Below, piece after piece: positions 10,471-21,786 of a DNA stretch of 64,000 nucleotides. The notes beneath the pieces are model-generated. The model did no database searches. It was not told the DNA's origin and was given only the letters and a program-made list of their open reading frames with translations. The DNA is taken from contig JAUKTV010000025.1 in NCBI GenBank assembly GCA_030549205.1, positions 186,001 through 250,000 on the forward strand, read 5' to 3'. The translations under genes and the position numbers were made by a program. Within the stretch, counting starts at the first letter, position 1. Every line of letters starts with the position of its first letter. This DNA comes from Apiosordaria backusii. Lineage: Eukaryota > Ascomycota > Sordariomycetes > Sordariales > Lasiosphaeriaceae.

Positions 10471-12316
10471 TCAGATACCAGAATCCTCCTGAGGCCAGAC
10501 CTGCTTCCACGCCTTCCAGCTCCTGCAAACCCTCTCAAACTCATCCTTATCCTGCTGCGCCAGCCCAGATTCAATGCGGCTCTGGCTCTCGACAAACTCC
10601 AACGACAATCCCTGGCTAGCATGCCAAGCGATATGGCAATGCACCAACCAAGCACCGGGGTTGTCCAGCTCAAAAGCGATTGCCAAATAACCGTTTCCAG
10701 GCAACACACCAACGTCACGCCTCGACGGGTTGCGCGTGTTGAACTTTGATGTATCACCCGTAAAGGTTGTTTGCGGCTCGGCTGCCAGAATCCAGAAGTC
10801 ATGGCCGTGAAGGTGGATAGGGTGGTCGATTCTGTTGTTGTCATCAGTAACCATCCATCTCAATTTAGCTGATATTGGGAGTGAAACTGAAAGGAACTCA
10901 CCCAAAACCACTCCCATCCTGAATAACCAGCACCTGCCATTCTTGCTCTCCGCTATTGGAAGGCTGCACACCGACCACATTGTACGGGGTAGGGAACAAG
11001 CTCTCGTTTCTGAAAACGTGTTCCAGTGTGGGCTCTGACCAGTTGAGGTGCAGCGAGGAACTATTAAGCGTCCACTGGAACCACTCTCCGGTCGTGGCAT
11101 CGGTCGCCATGTGCTGGAACGTCGTGTTGAAGATGTTTGTCACGTCCAACTCCAGATGTGGAGCGAGACTGGCGAGTGGCTCCCCACGGCAGCTCGTAGA
11201 GAGTACGTTGTCACTGGTTGATGTCGGGTCAGCGGTGCTGTCGGCGTTGTATCGAACAATACCGGTGATATTGAGTGGGTTATTGTGCCTGGCACATGCA
11301 GTGATGAACCCGGCGCGGAGCCAGTAGTTCCCGTCCGCCGTCGCGTTAGTAGGCTTTGCTTCGACAATGACATCGTATCGTTGACCCATAGAGATTTGGA
11401 CCGAATCTGTTGTATATGGCTTGATCGGAACGAGATCTTGGGCGATGACTGTCAGCGTGTGCTTGTCAATGCTGAAGTCCCAAACAGCGTCGATGGCGGG
11501 GTTATTGAGGCGGATGAGATACTTGGTGTTCGGCTCGAAGATAATTTCGTGTTTTTTGCCGTTGTTGAGGCAGCGAGGATCGGAACCGGTGTCGCAGCTC
11601 CAGGTGTTCGTTCCATTGATCAGGCCGTTATCGAGGGCCGGAGGGATGCCCTGCTTGGCAATGGTGCTCCAAAGGTGGAAACCTTCAGTGTGCCCCCAGT
11701 CACCGAGGAACAAGGGCCCGAGATCGACGTCGTAGTCTGCTGTGGCGGGACCGTTGAAGATCATCCCACCATAGAGGCCTTCGGCGTATTGGAGGGAAAA
11801 GTGGGAGTGATACCATGTCGAACCGTATTGGGTGACGCGGAATCGGTACGTCTGGGTCTCCCCTGGGGCGATGCCACATTGAGTTACTCCTGGCACACCG
11901 TCATTGAGTGAATTATCCCGCATGTGCAACCCGTGCCAGTGGATGGCTGTCCCATTGTCTACCATATTGTTCGTGACATGGATGACAAGGTTGTCACCCC
12001 AATCCGCGATGATTGTGGGGCCTGGGATCGTTCCATTGAAGGTCATGCATGTCCGAGCATAACCATCGGGAGCGCATGCTCCTGCCTCAACTGAGAGCCA
12101 ATATTCCTTGGTATTCCCAGTGTCAGGCCAGGTGGTATAGTAGTTGGTGTCGATATCAAACTCGCCCCAACACCGGCGAGAAGTTGGGGTATTCTCGCAG
12201 GCTTGCCGGGGCTTCAGAGGGGTCAGATGAGGGCTCGATTGCAAAGAATCAAGGGGAAGAGTGAGAGCCGTGATGGCTGTGAGGAAAGCGTTGAGGTAAA
12301 AAAGCGATTGCTTCAT
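10471..12316 (-). CDS. Secreted multicopper oxidase, ascomycete laccase (591 aa, 2 exons)
   Basis: Exons 12316-10902 and 10831-10471; the 70-bp intron (GTGAGT..CAG) sits just before the third copper motif. Signal peptide about residues 1-20 (MKQSLFYLNAFLTAITALTL), then a short propeptide ending KPR at about 37. All four copper motifs are intact: HWHGLH (126), WYHSHF (168), HPIHLHGH (475-482) and HCHIAWH (536-542). The residue at the axial position of the type-1 copper is Leu (ASQGL), the class usually linked to higher redox potential than Met. The protein ends in DSGI, like the C-terminal plug of mature ascomycete laccases, but without a trailing cleaved peptide. It should oxidise phenols with reduction of O2 to water outside the cell. 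A TATAAG box lies about 130 bp upstream (12445-12450). Confidence 0.93.
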
Positions 12317-15300
12317 TGTGTCTGATGGACCGACTGGTCAGGCAAAGGGCAACAAAAAGAGTGTGAGAAAGTGTGATCAAGGTGCTTGTTCACCATGGGG
12401 ATGTGAGACAAAGGTGTTCGATCATCTGAGTACATGGCTGTGTTCTTATACTCGTGACGACTTCAAAGATGGCCTCCTAGAAGTCAATATTGTTTCAGGG
12501 ATCTGGGAAGTCTTCCGGCCTACCCGAGAACGCCATGTCTACGAGATGGCTTCATCATGCCTCATCCGCAACGGCGGACCGATCGTTCCACCCCCCCCCC
12601 GCCCCCAGGCAGACTTCACAGAAAGGGAAGCATTGGTGATGGTAATTTTAACAGCGCCGCATTCGTCCTGAGCGAGCGTGGGGATGGCGATGGTGGTCAG
12701 CTTGAGCACGAGCCTTCCATTGCAAGAGCCGCCTCTAAGCACTGCCAGGTTGTCTCTGAAGGCCTAGGTAGAGAATTCGTGAAGCCGCTGAGGAACTTTG
12801 TGCCGTCTCGTATACCTTATCCCACATCGAACCTCGAGGGTTTGTCATGGCTGATGTTGGCAGCAAAGGAGACATTGGATGTCAATAAAAGCTGCATGGC
12901 GACGATCTTTCCCTTGAACGGCGACACGCTCGGATCGTTCTTTTGCTTTTTGTGGTCTTTCCCCTCCTCGACTAGTAGGTATATGGGCCCACGTGGTACG
13001 AGCCGCAGAGTGTACCTTGCGTGAGCGTTAGGTTGCAGTATCGGATGGAAAATAGGGGCGCGGGTGGTTACACACTGAACAAGTGGTTTACCGGTGGGAG
13101 TCAGAGGGTTCTCGTGACGTTCAGTATTCGGCCAGGTACGGTCCAGATTCGGTGTGAAGAAGGATTCGGCCGAAAGCAGCGCATTTGCGAGTTATCAAGC
13201 TGAGTGTGGCGTGGGAACCGTATTCGTCGGCAGGAGCTAGGACCTCTTGCTCATGGGTAGGTAACTGGAGGTGCATAAGCGGTGGAGATATCTGACATAG
13301 GCGCTGCACGTGGCTTCTTTATGGGACGAGTGGTCCTAGTCAACCTTGCCAGAGCGTAATCTTTGGTCGTGTTGGTTTCCAGGACCCTGGCATACGTGTA
13401 CGTAACACAAGATCCGACCAGCTTCCTATCAATCCAGTGCTCCAGGGCCTGAACCTTAGCCTGCAGGAGTAAGCCGACAGCATATCGGGTCTAACATCGA
13501 CTGGTTGGCCTACAAACGTACCTCTCGAGAGTTCAGTTGAGTCGTACAGGACTGTGTCCAAGACGGCGCCACCCGCCATCCCACCGTTTAAGCTCGAGCG
13601 CCCAACCTTGTTGGTCTGCCACAAGTCATATTGCCCACTATTGAAGAGCTTACGAATCCTCACTCCAGCCTGTTGGTGTTGCAAACGACCACCACCGTGG
13701 GGGTTCAGGGGGAAAATACCACTCAGGGTTCGCGGAGTTAGCGATGGTGGTATTTCTGCTGTGGGAAGTGTGTGCATATCACAGCGACAATATTATTCTA
13801 TTTTTAATATCTTAAGCTTCTGGAAGATCGAGAGGGTTGCGTAGTCCCCTAGTGGAATAAGAGAAATGCGAGAGCCCGGTTTCGGTTACCACCTAATGGC
13901 GTGCCCTGTTCCAACGGCTGCAGCCGGGGACGCAGGCTCCAATTTTCCGAACACAAAACGTGGATTCGCTAGGTAACATCCTTCTGCACGGTCCCAACGT
14001 CGCAGTAGGAAGAATGTAACCTTGGGATACCGGCATCTTGTTCGTGTTCTTTGAGGGAGATTGCGCCTGCTCCTTCGCGAAAGACAGGTTCCTGATTGGG
14101 TCTCAGTGTTCAAGAAGGGGGTACGACGGCGCTCTGCGACCAGTTTCAATGCGTGGCTGAGGAGAAATGGGACCTATCGGCAGTTTGTTCCGAAGATGAC
14201 TGAAGTCCTGCCAGTGCGATTCGGTGTTAACTAATACGCCGAGGCGTCTATTCTGGGTTCATGCTCAATCTTCGGGTACATACATGTATGTAGATCCTGA
14301 GCTACACTAAATCCACAATCTGAATTCTTTGGTCAGGGTCCGATCCAGCAGATTTACCCCAGAATCCCACCTTGTGTCGATCTTTCACCTGTCAATCTGT
14401 CAAATCCTATGGGCAGGGCTGAATTGAATGTATTATGACAATATATTTCCCACAAGCACAGCCATCGAACTTCCCTGTCCCCAAGTCTGCAGGTCTGTGG
14501 CACAAACTCCCTTCAGAATCACCAACGGTTTCTTCCATCCCATATTCATGCAGCCGCTCCTGCCACATGATCCTTCAATATTCCATCCTCGCTTCAAAAG
14601 TCGAACTACCGACTTAATCTATTTCGCAAAACCACATCACTCCCAGGCGAGCGGATACCTCGGGTTATCTCTTGTCACTGCTACAGTAGCATTGAGCGTG
14701 ACACATGGTTGAGACATTGCGCAAGTGTCAATGACCTCGGAGATATCGGCATCGCGGTCGTCGGCATCGCGGTCGAATGAACTCGGCGAGTGTCACCTCC
14801 TTGGAATGGACTCGAATGGGAACCCAGTCTCATCCCCTCTGTGTTTACCTTACGGTCCTTACCGCTGAAGGAATAACCAACGCAAACGCGGTGGAACCCA
14901 GTCGACAGGACATGCTCGGAGACATCTGTTGAGAGCAGGTCATAAAAAGGGTCAAGGAGCACCAGCCCAGCCTGCGGTCCCTGGAAGACCTTCCATAGTG
15001 GCACATGTGGTGTAACACCCCTATGCAGCACTGCAGGCAAGGCAGATGACGAACCAGACTACAATCTCAAAGCGCGACTATTTCCATTGCGCATACAAGT
15101 CTGACCTTTACAGGTTTTAGATTCAAAGGGTCCCCCATGCCTAATCATCCGACAAACCGCTCCAGCAGCACCATCTACGACCCTAGTACAAGACACACCT
15201 TCTGACATCTGAGAAACATTATTGACTCTAAATCTGTCTCTACACCAAACTCCTTTGATCAACTATTGCTTACAGCATATTGACCAACGCGTCCACAGAT

Positions 15301-16179
15301 TTTCAACTGCTGAATAATTTTCTTTTAGGGGAGCATCGGGAGGTAAGGTGCGTGGCTCTGGGACTCAAGTGTAACACCAATCCTCTGGTTTCACTCGGCA
15401 CTTGGAAAATCAATGTAGCACCACAAAGCCGCCAAATAAATTGCCCGCTCCGGTCATGATTAATATCCCTCTGCCGAACAGGAACCCGACTTCAGTGTGA
15501 CCTGCCTTGTTGGATGGTGCCATCTTTCAGTTGTGAATTTATGCGCAGTGTTTCTCCTTCCGCGTCCGTCCAAAGTAACTACCTATTCCTACGTATTCAC
15601 AAGTCCATCGACCAAGAACTTTCTCATCCCCCTCCCCGTCCTACAGCCCGTCGATCGAGAGCGAGAACCCCGTCGTCCAGCAGCAACGCGGGTGACGAAG
15701 GTTTGCTGCCACGCCGCCAAGAGTCTCCCTTCTCCGGAATGTTCCTCAACCTCGTCCCGAAACCCCTTCTGCATAACCTGGAAAAGACCGTACCGTACCC
15801 TGCCCTGCCTCAGTAAGCAATGTTGTGATCCTCTCCGAGGTTAGCCCCGCAATCCTGAGCGACCAAGAATTAATGCTTACCTACCTGCCCCCTGCAGTTG
15901 TTCACTGTTCCTCATCACCGCAGCCATTCTCAGGATGTGGAGGTAGAGGTTCTGCATACCGAAAACGAACGTCAGGCTCGTCTTAAATCAGGTAGGTACC
16001 GTGACCACGTCGGCAAAGATCTGGGTTGCAGTTTTACCCATCAAGCCCAGCGCCATATTTTCCCTGACAGTCTACCGAGCCGCGATGTTCAAAGCGTGTA
16101 CAGTTTGAAGTTGAACTCTTCATTTGTGAGATTGGAGATAACCGAGAGAGAAATGGCAGCTCTTTTGTTCTCGGCTCAT
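12317..16179. other. Long non-coding stretch upstream of laccase
   Basis: Nearly 3.9 kb without a convincing gene. It includes the laccase promoter, a C-rich run at 12590-12606, and long but unconvincing open frames at 12557-13024 (+), 13340-13777 (-) and 15514-15816 (+). The last is followed by a plausible donor (GTAAGC at 15815) and acceptor (CCCTGCAG at 15897), which would give a 115-residue product ending in a hydrophobic stretch; there is no family match. Motifs of the TACCTACCTA type recur at 15880 and 15990. No RNA gene is recognised. Confidence 0.4.
12445..12450 (-). promoter_or_regulatory. TATA box of the laccase gene
   Basis: TATAAG on the minus strand about 130 bp before the laccase ATG. 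Confidence 0.4.
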
Positions 16180-16749
16180 TTACCCGAATGTGACTGCATA
16201 AGCTAAGGTACCTACCTATCCAAAGGCGAAGGACTGTCTGAAGCCATACTTACTTGCCTTGCTATAATGCCGGTTCTCCCTCCGAATCTGCCACAGCGAC
16301 GCAGGCTCAACCACCCGAACAGGCAACTCCAAGTGATAAATGGCATCCCCATGAGAATCAATCACGCCCCTCACCCCCTCTCTGCCAACCTTGAGCCCAT
16401 AACACTCCCTCTTGCACGCAAGATCATGTGGCGAATTTCCGAGGGAGAGATCTCCATTCAAGTCCTGGTTTGGCTCTCGGGGCATCATGCAGGAGAATTC
16501 CATCGTATCGGGTAGCAGTGCGCTGCGGGAGAGATTCCTGCCGAGCCCAGAGACACCCGACGGCCGAAGGTGGAAGAGGGAAGGACATGTCGTGATGGAA
16601 AAGACAAGCACGTCTGTGATTAACAAGAGAAGGAAGAGTTTTTTGGTGAAGGACAGAAGCCTGAGTGTGATCGGAAAAGGGCTGCAAACCTTGCAGATGT
16701 AATTAAGATTCGAACCTGCCGCCACCGAGTCCTCATGTGGCTGACACAA
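16180..16749 (-). CDS. Possible small spliced gene, hydrophobic N-terminus (about 169 aa)
   Basis: The minus-strand frame from 16749 is open to a good donor (GTAAGT, starting at 16253); an acceptor TATGCAG ends at 16194 and a stop follows at 16180. The product has a strongly hydrophobic stretch (SFTKKLFLLLLITDVLVFS) that could be a signal anchor, then a soluble part with HDLACKRECYGLKV and VIDSHGDAIYHLELPVRVV, which looks protein-like. The true start may be downstream of 16749. No family recognised. An intergenic chance frame is the alternative. Confidence 0.28.
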
Positions 16750-17189
16750 TTTGAAAACTCCACAAGGCTTTTTTGCCGGGTGCCAAAGTCTAATTCCAAG
16801 TTCGCAAGCCAGAGGCTTCTCCTGGGTAATGCAAGGTCCAGAACAGAGACCAACAATGAAGGCGGATTAACATCCTCACAGCTCACCGCAGTGAACAAGA
16901 ATCCAATACCTGAAACAGAGGCAAGATGCATTACATAGGTACATAATGACACACTTTATCTGCCTTCCATTTTCCCTTTCCCCCATCCATTTTTCCTGCG
17001 CTTGGATCACGGTCCTGCAATGGACCGCAGAATCACCTGATGTCCCTCTCCCTCAACACACCCCCACAGCCCACACAAACGCCCTGCGCGCACCTTGTGC
17101 TTGAATGCCACGTAATAAGAACATAATCAACCGCTGAAAGTAAACCCGGGCACAGCTGTACAAAAGAATACCCTCCTCATGGCCGATAT

Positions 17190-18813
17190 CTAGTCAGTCA
17201 CCACACCAGCCGCCGCCCGACTGTGCTGCCGCAAGAGCGCTGGCATCTGCCCGTTCACTAACCTGAAGATGGCCTCATCGAGGCATTTCCCATCTCCGAT
17301 ATTCTGACCTCTCGTCCTGCGAAGCCAATACTCAAACGGACCCCGATTTTTGGCCAAGGCCGCACCCAGCTCATAACAACGTTCATTGACGGTGTGCTCG
17401 CTATGCATCTCGGTAAAATGCGTGATCATTTTGCTGATATCCTTCAGTGGCCACTTGCAAGGTGCAGCTGGCGACCGACCACTGCCCGCAAGTAGGTATT
17501 TGGTCGAGGAGCAAAGGCGGCACTTCCAGAACCCGAGACGCTGGAGACCAGTGTTCACGCCGGGTGTATCGCCTTCTTCGCCTGTGTCGACAATTTCAAT
17601 CATGCTGAGATCGTATTCATCCCCCTGAGCGGCTCCTGTTGGTGATGGGGATTGCTTGGCTCTTTTGGAGGGACCGTCCGTCATCTCTTCATCCTCGTCT
17701 TCCTCGGCCGGGCGCTTCGCGGTTGTTGGGGTGGAGGATACAATATTGTCAGGGCGTTGCTTGGCGGTGAAAGAGGCTGTGCCATTGATTCCGTTGGCCA
17801 CTGTAGGTGCTGGCATGATGGGGGCACCACCAGCATATCCGAGACGGTTGAAACTGGCGGTCTTGGCTGTCTTGCGGTTCTGAAATTGGATCATTTCAAT
17901 CCGATGTCTGCAGTGACGGATCTGGTGGCCTAGATCGAGCAGCCGCAGTTGGAAGGTGCGTGACTCTTGTGGGGTGAGAGTCTCATCCGAGAGTTGGGCT
18001 TGAACAAACGCCATGTCGTGGTGATAGGCAGCGATATCCTCCTCAAGTTGGCGCATGGTGATTTCGTCAATGTTATTGCAAAATTCAAAAGAATAAGCCG
18101 GATGTAACTGGGGCTGGATCTTCCTTTGAGAGACGAACATTTTGCCGTTGGCGTTTACATGGGGGACCTGTGGGATCTCGTTGCTCGTGCCATTTACATG
18201 GTTCAGGGGGTTGCCGTTGTTCTTTGGGCTGGGACTGCTGGATGCCTGAACAGCCTTTGGGGGTGATTTCATCTCCGTGTCGTTTGTAAATGGAGTTGCG
18301 ATCGCCTTCTCCTTAGTTGCAGCGACTGGAGGCGGACTGCTGTGACTTGATGAAAGTGAACTGGTCCCAACCTTGCTACTAGCGCTGCTGCTACGGGCGC
18401 GTGGAGCAGGAGGAGGAGGAGGCATCGCGCGATGTGCTACCGTGATGCTGTTGTGAGGGGACATGGGCTCAGGCGCCTCTGTTGCAGCTGTTGATGGAGC
18501 CGCCGCTGTGGTGTTTTTCTTCTTCTTCTGTTTCAGTTGAGAATTGTGAGTATCAAAATTTTGAGTTTCTTTTTCAGCAGAGCTGGACGAGGGGGAGTGG
18601 AGCGATTTAAGAAGCAAACGAGATTCTTCTAAGAATCGAGATGGTGAGACTGAATGTGAGATAGTATTTGCGGCTTTGAAGTGGTGAAAATGAAAATGGA
18701 CAAACGGGCTCATTGGTAGAAAAAAAGAAGTAGAAGAAAAGAGATGCATAAGGTACCTGGTCTTTGGGGGCAGAAGATTGGAAATTTGATGATGTTCTCT
18801 TTGAAGGTGCCAT
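17190..18813 (-). CDS. Conserved protein with C-terminal Cys/His zinc-finger-like domain (464 aa, 2 exons)
   Basis: Exons 18813-18757 (MAPSKRTSSNFQSSAPKDQ) and 18527-17190, with an intron of 229 bp (GTACCT..CAG). The only phase-compatible acceptor I found is the CAG before the AAG-AAG-AAG codons, giving KDQ-KKKK. The first 150 residues are Ser/Pro/Ala-rich and disordered; a helical segment (about 175-240, ITMRQLEEDIAAYHHDMAF) follows; then an acidic patch with a KR-rich putative nuclear signal (KRPAEEDEDEEMTDGPSKRAK). The last 110 residues contain CRLC, a further Cys, and an HFTEMHSEH segment, a C-x2-C-x17-C-x11-H-like arrangement suggesting zinc binding, followed by FEYWLRRTRG. Probably a nuclear protein (inference); function unknown. 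The intron region stays open in the main frame, so a longer unspliced form is possible. Confidence 0.7.
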
Positions 18814-19835
18814 GTTGAAGGAGAAAAAGTAAATGGAAATTGTCGGGTGCAGAGAGGTGCAAAAGAAAAGTGGTTGTTGTGGTGGGGGACCGGGGGAAAG
18901 ATCGGGAAAATAAAAGAAAGGAAAGAACGCTGTGAGTTCAAAATGAAAAAATAAAATAAAAAGAGGAGTTGATTACGACAATGAGAAGAGGGCAAGGAGC
19001 TTTGTCTTTTTTTGAGCTCAGTTCCAGGGCGTCTCCCCTTTTTTATTTTTTATTTCTTTCCTTTCTTGGAGTAGATCACCCCCACTTTTCAGTAAATGGC
19101 GGGCTGTGGTTGGCCAGAGACCCGGGTATCGCGGACGTGCACGCATTTTAGACTTACTTTTTCGACTGGTATTTGTTTCGTTGCTGCCCGGCCAGAGCAA
19201 GGAAGGGGAGACTCCACACCGGACATGTCTTTTTGTTGACGTGTTTGACATGAACACCACAAATTCAACCCGGTTCCGGGCATCGACATGCAGCAGCCAA
19301 ACCTAGTCTGAGATCATCGGTCAGGGGTTATCAACAGACATTATGACCAACTAAAGGGATCGAAACATTCTGAGAAGCGTCGGCAACTCTGGAAATTGAT
19401 TTGACTACGTATTATTACTCCTTTGAACCCAGTCTGCGTTGCGAGACAGGATCAGAATGGGGTGACTGGATTCCCTCTAGCTCACATCTTTAGAGATGCT
19501 GGCTTGAAGAAACAGTTCATGAGACTGCATCATTTCTGCCCAAGACTTGGGAAAAGATGACCTTGCCCTCCACTCGGTTAATTGCCACCACTACCCAACT
19601 CAACCCGTCGCAAGAATATACACATCCATCCTCATTGGCCAAAAATCCACCTCTTATGATTCCCTGCTAAGCCGGCTGTATTGATTAAAACAAGAACTGA
19701 CCATGTGTCATGTTCACATTGTGTACAATGTCTCTGCCGTCCTTCTTTAGGTACTTTGAGACTGCATCACACCACTATTTCAAAAGTTGAGATGAAACCA
19801 CTCTCATCCCAGGCCATCTTTTTCCCATCAATGCA
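18814..19835. other. Divergent promoter region
   Basis: Shared upstream region of the Cys/His protein (minus) and SET protein (plus). T-rich and A-rich runs at 18900-19070 are typical of fungal leaders. No gene is supported. Confidence 0.45.
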
Positions 19836-21146
19836 ATGAAGCAGCTATCCACCTTCCTTCTCCTCGCCTTCTCCCCCTTGTCCTCCCCAGTCATCGCATC
19901 ATCACTGCCTCCCCGACCTCCCCACTACATGTACGCGACCTGCCTCTCCACCCCCCTCCTCTCCCCTTTGAACCCTCACTGCTCCCTCGAATCGGACGGC
20001 AGATTCTGGTCCTCCATCCCCTGGTGTCCCCCCCCATCAGATGACTTCGAATCTGGTCTCCCCGATTGCATCTTCACCACCTCCCACATCCGCAATCAAG
20101 GCCTCTCAGTCATCACTTTCCCGCCCCTCGCCGCCAGCCTGGTCTCCCCTGCCCTTGATGACTCTCTTGTCCCGCCCTCTTTCCGCCGTGATCCATCCAC
20201 TGATAAATGGAAGATTGCCCCCTTGCCCAACCGAGGGTTAGCTCTCATCGCAACGGGGAAATTCAAGCAGCACGAGACGATCATGGTTGGCTTTCCGGTT
20301 TTGATCGTGAGATTGGAGTTTATCAATGGGGATCGGTATTCGGCCAAGAATAAGAGGAAGATGCTCGATGTGGCGGTGGCGCAGCTACCGAGGGAGACGA
20401 GGAAGAAGGTGGAGGGTCTGGCGAGGAGTAATCCTTCGAATAAGAAAGATTGGATCGTGGATGTGCTCAGGACCAACGGCTTCGGGATTGAGATTGCTGG
20501 GGAGGGTCATCTGGCGCTGTTTGTGGAGGGGTCGCGGGTGAATCATAACTGTAGGCCGAATGCGTTTTGGCGGTGGGTGCCGAGTAAGATGGCGATGGAG
20601 GTGGTTGCGTTGCGGGGGGTCGGGAAGGGGGAGGAGGTGGCGCATAGTTGTGAGTTTTTCTTTTCTATGTTTGGTCAGAAAAAGGAGGACATGCTGACAG
20701 GGAAAACAGATGCACCGCTGGGGTACACGCACGAGCAGAGAAAGGCTGTTCTGGAGCCATGGGGGTTCCAGTGCCAATGTGCGCTTTGCTCTGCGCCGCC
20801 GAGGGAGAGGGAGATTGCAGACAGTCGGAGGGAGAGGATATTGGAGATTTATCAGACGCTGTCAAAAGCCGCTGATTTGGAGAGCGTGGAGAGGGTGGAT
20901 CAGTTGGTCAAGGAGGCGATTTTGTTGATTGAAAGAGAAGAATTGCAGCCGCAGCTGGTAGAGTATTATGCCCATTTTGCCAGGGCGTATATCGAGATCA
21001 ATGAGTTGAAGAAGGCGAGGGAGTACATCCACAGAGCAGATGACATGTGGCTGTTGTATGGAGGAGAGGAGCACGAAAATGTGGAAGGGATGGCAGAATT
21101 ATGGAAGTTACTTGAAGAAGCAGAGATGGAAGCAGAGGACGACTGA
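19836..21146 (+). CDS. SET-domain protein with signal peptide and TPR-like tail (416 aa, 2 exons)
   Basis: Exons 19836-20649 and 20710-21146. The 60-bp intron (GTGAGT..ACAG) is a multiple of three and stop-free, so the raw frame reads through, but splicing creates HS-Y-APLGY at residues 270-277, the conserved SET tyrosine motif. That makes the spliced form the real one. SET parts: NRGLALIATG (132 on), NHNCRPNAFW (236), GKGEEVAHSY (262), then post-SET CQCALC. The C-terminal 100 residues form TPR-like helices (YYAHFARAYIEINELKKAREY). This is the SMYD/SET5-like layout of fungal lysine methyltransferase relatives. The first 22 residues look like a signal peptide, unusual for a histone methyltransferase but seen in this fungal subfamily; the substrate is unknown. 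Confidence 0.87.
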   Translation: MKQLSTFLLLAFSPLSSPVIASSLPPRPPHYMYATCLSTPLLSPLNPHCSLESDGRFWSSIPWCPPPSDDFESGLPDCIFTTSHIRNQGLSVITFPPLAASLVSPALDDSLVPPSFRRDPSTDKWKIAPLPNRGLALIATGKFKQHETIMVGFPVLIVRLEFINGDRYSAKNKRKMLDVAVAQLPRETRKKVEGLARSNPSNKKDWIVDVLRTNGFGIEIAGEGHLALFVEGSRVNHNCRPNAFWRWVPSKMAMEVVALRGVGKGEEVAHSCEFFFSMFGQKKEDMLTGKTDAPLGYTHEQRKAVLEPWGFQCQCALCSAPPREREIADSRRERILEIYQTLSKAADLESVERVDQLVKEAILLIEREELQPQLVEYYAHFARAYIEINELKKAREYIHRADDMWLLYGGEEHENVEGMAELWKLLEEAEMEAEDD

Positions 21147-21786
21147 TATCAGATGTACCTACTGTTGAGAATGAGCCTCGAGGATCTGAAAATCACACAA
21201 CCTAATCCCTCAGCTACTCCATCACAGTAAATTAACTACCTAGTTAATGTCCTTTCACAATATACTTGCGCACTAATTCAGCTTTCTACGTATGTTCTTC
21301 ATTTATATTGGCACCGTGGTTGAAAAGTTTCAGATAGGTATCTTAAAGGCCCGTAGGCCGCATTTTTCACAAGGCGTGATTGGGCATCTTGAGGATAGCG
21401 ATGCTCCAAGATGAGACAAAAACTGTGTTTTACATCCTGTAACTCGTTTATCAAAATTGCTCCTTCCCAAACGAAGCATGTATATAGCTAGGTACGTCAT
21501 CCTTCAGCAAATTCTTCTCTACCACATGCAGCCTACCGACTAAAATACTGGCTACCGGTAGCGTTTCATCCCCCTACATTGCTTCTACTTCTCAGTCTGG
21601 TCGGTCCAATCTCTTCCTATTCCCAGCCAACCTCCGACCACAGTCAATTCCGTGTTCGTCACTTCAATGGTGCCACCTACCTACGGTAGACTATCGCCAC
21701 TCCACGGCAAGTAAATCCCTTATTGTAAAATTTCACCTGAAGAGTCAGGTCTGATACTGACATGTGACACAGATCACAATAGGGCG
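21147..21786. other. Intergenic, SET gene to family-X copy 2
   Basis: AT-richer 3' flank, then a promoter. Contains ACTACCTAGTTA at 21235 and a CTACCTACGGTAG palindrome-like site at 21676. No gene. Confidence 0.4.

Noticed and set aside
11285..11911. 208-aa plus-strand frame opposite laccase exon 1
   Set aside because: Antisense shadow of a conserved laccase; no independent features.
12557..13024. 155-aa open frame upstream of laccase
   Set aside because: Starts in a C-run, low-complexity start, no domain-like pattern or splice logic.
13340..13777. 145-aa minus-strand open frame
   Set aside because: No start context, no recognisable blocks; chance frame most likely.
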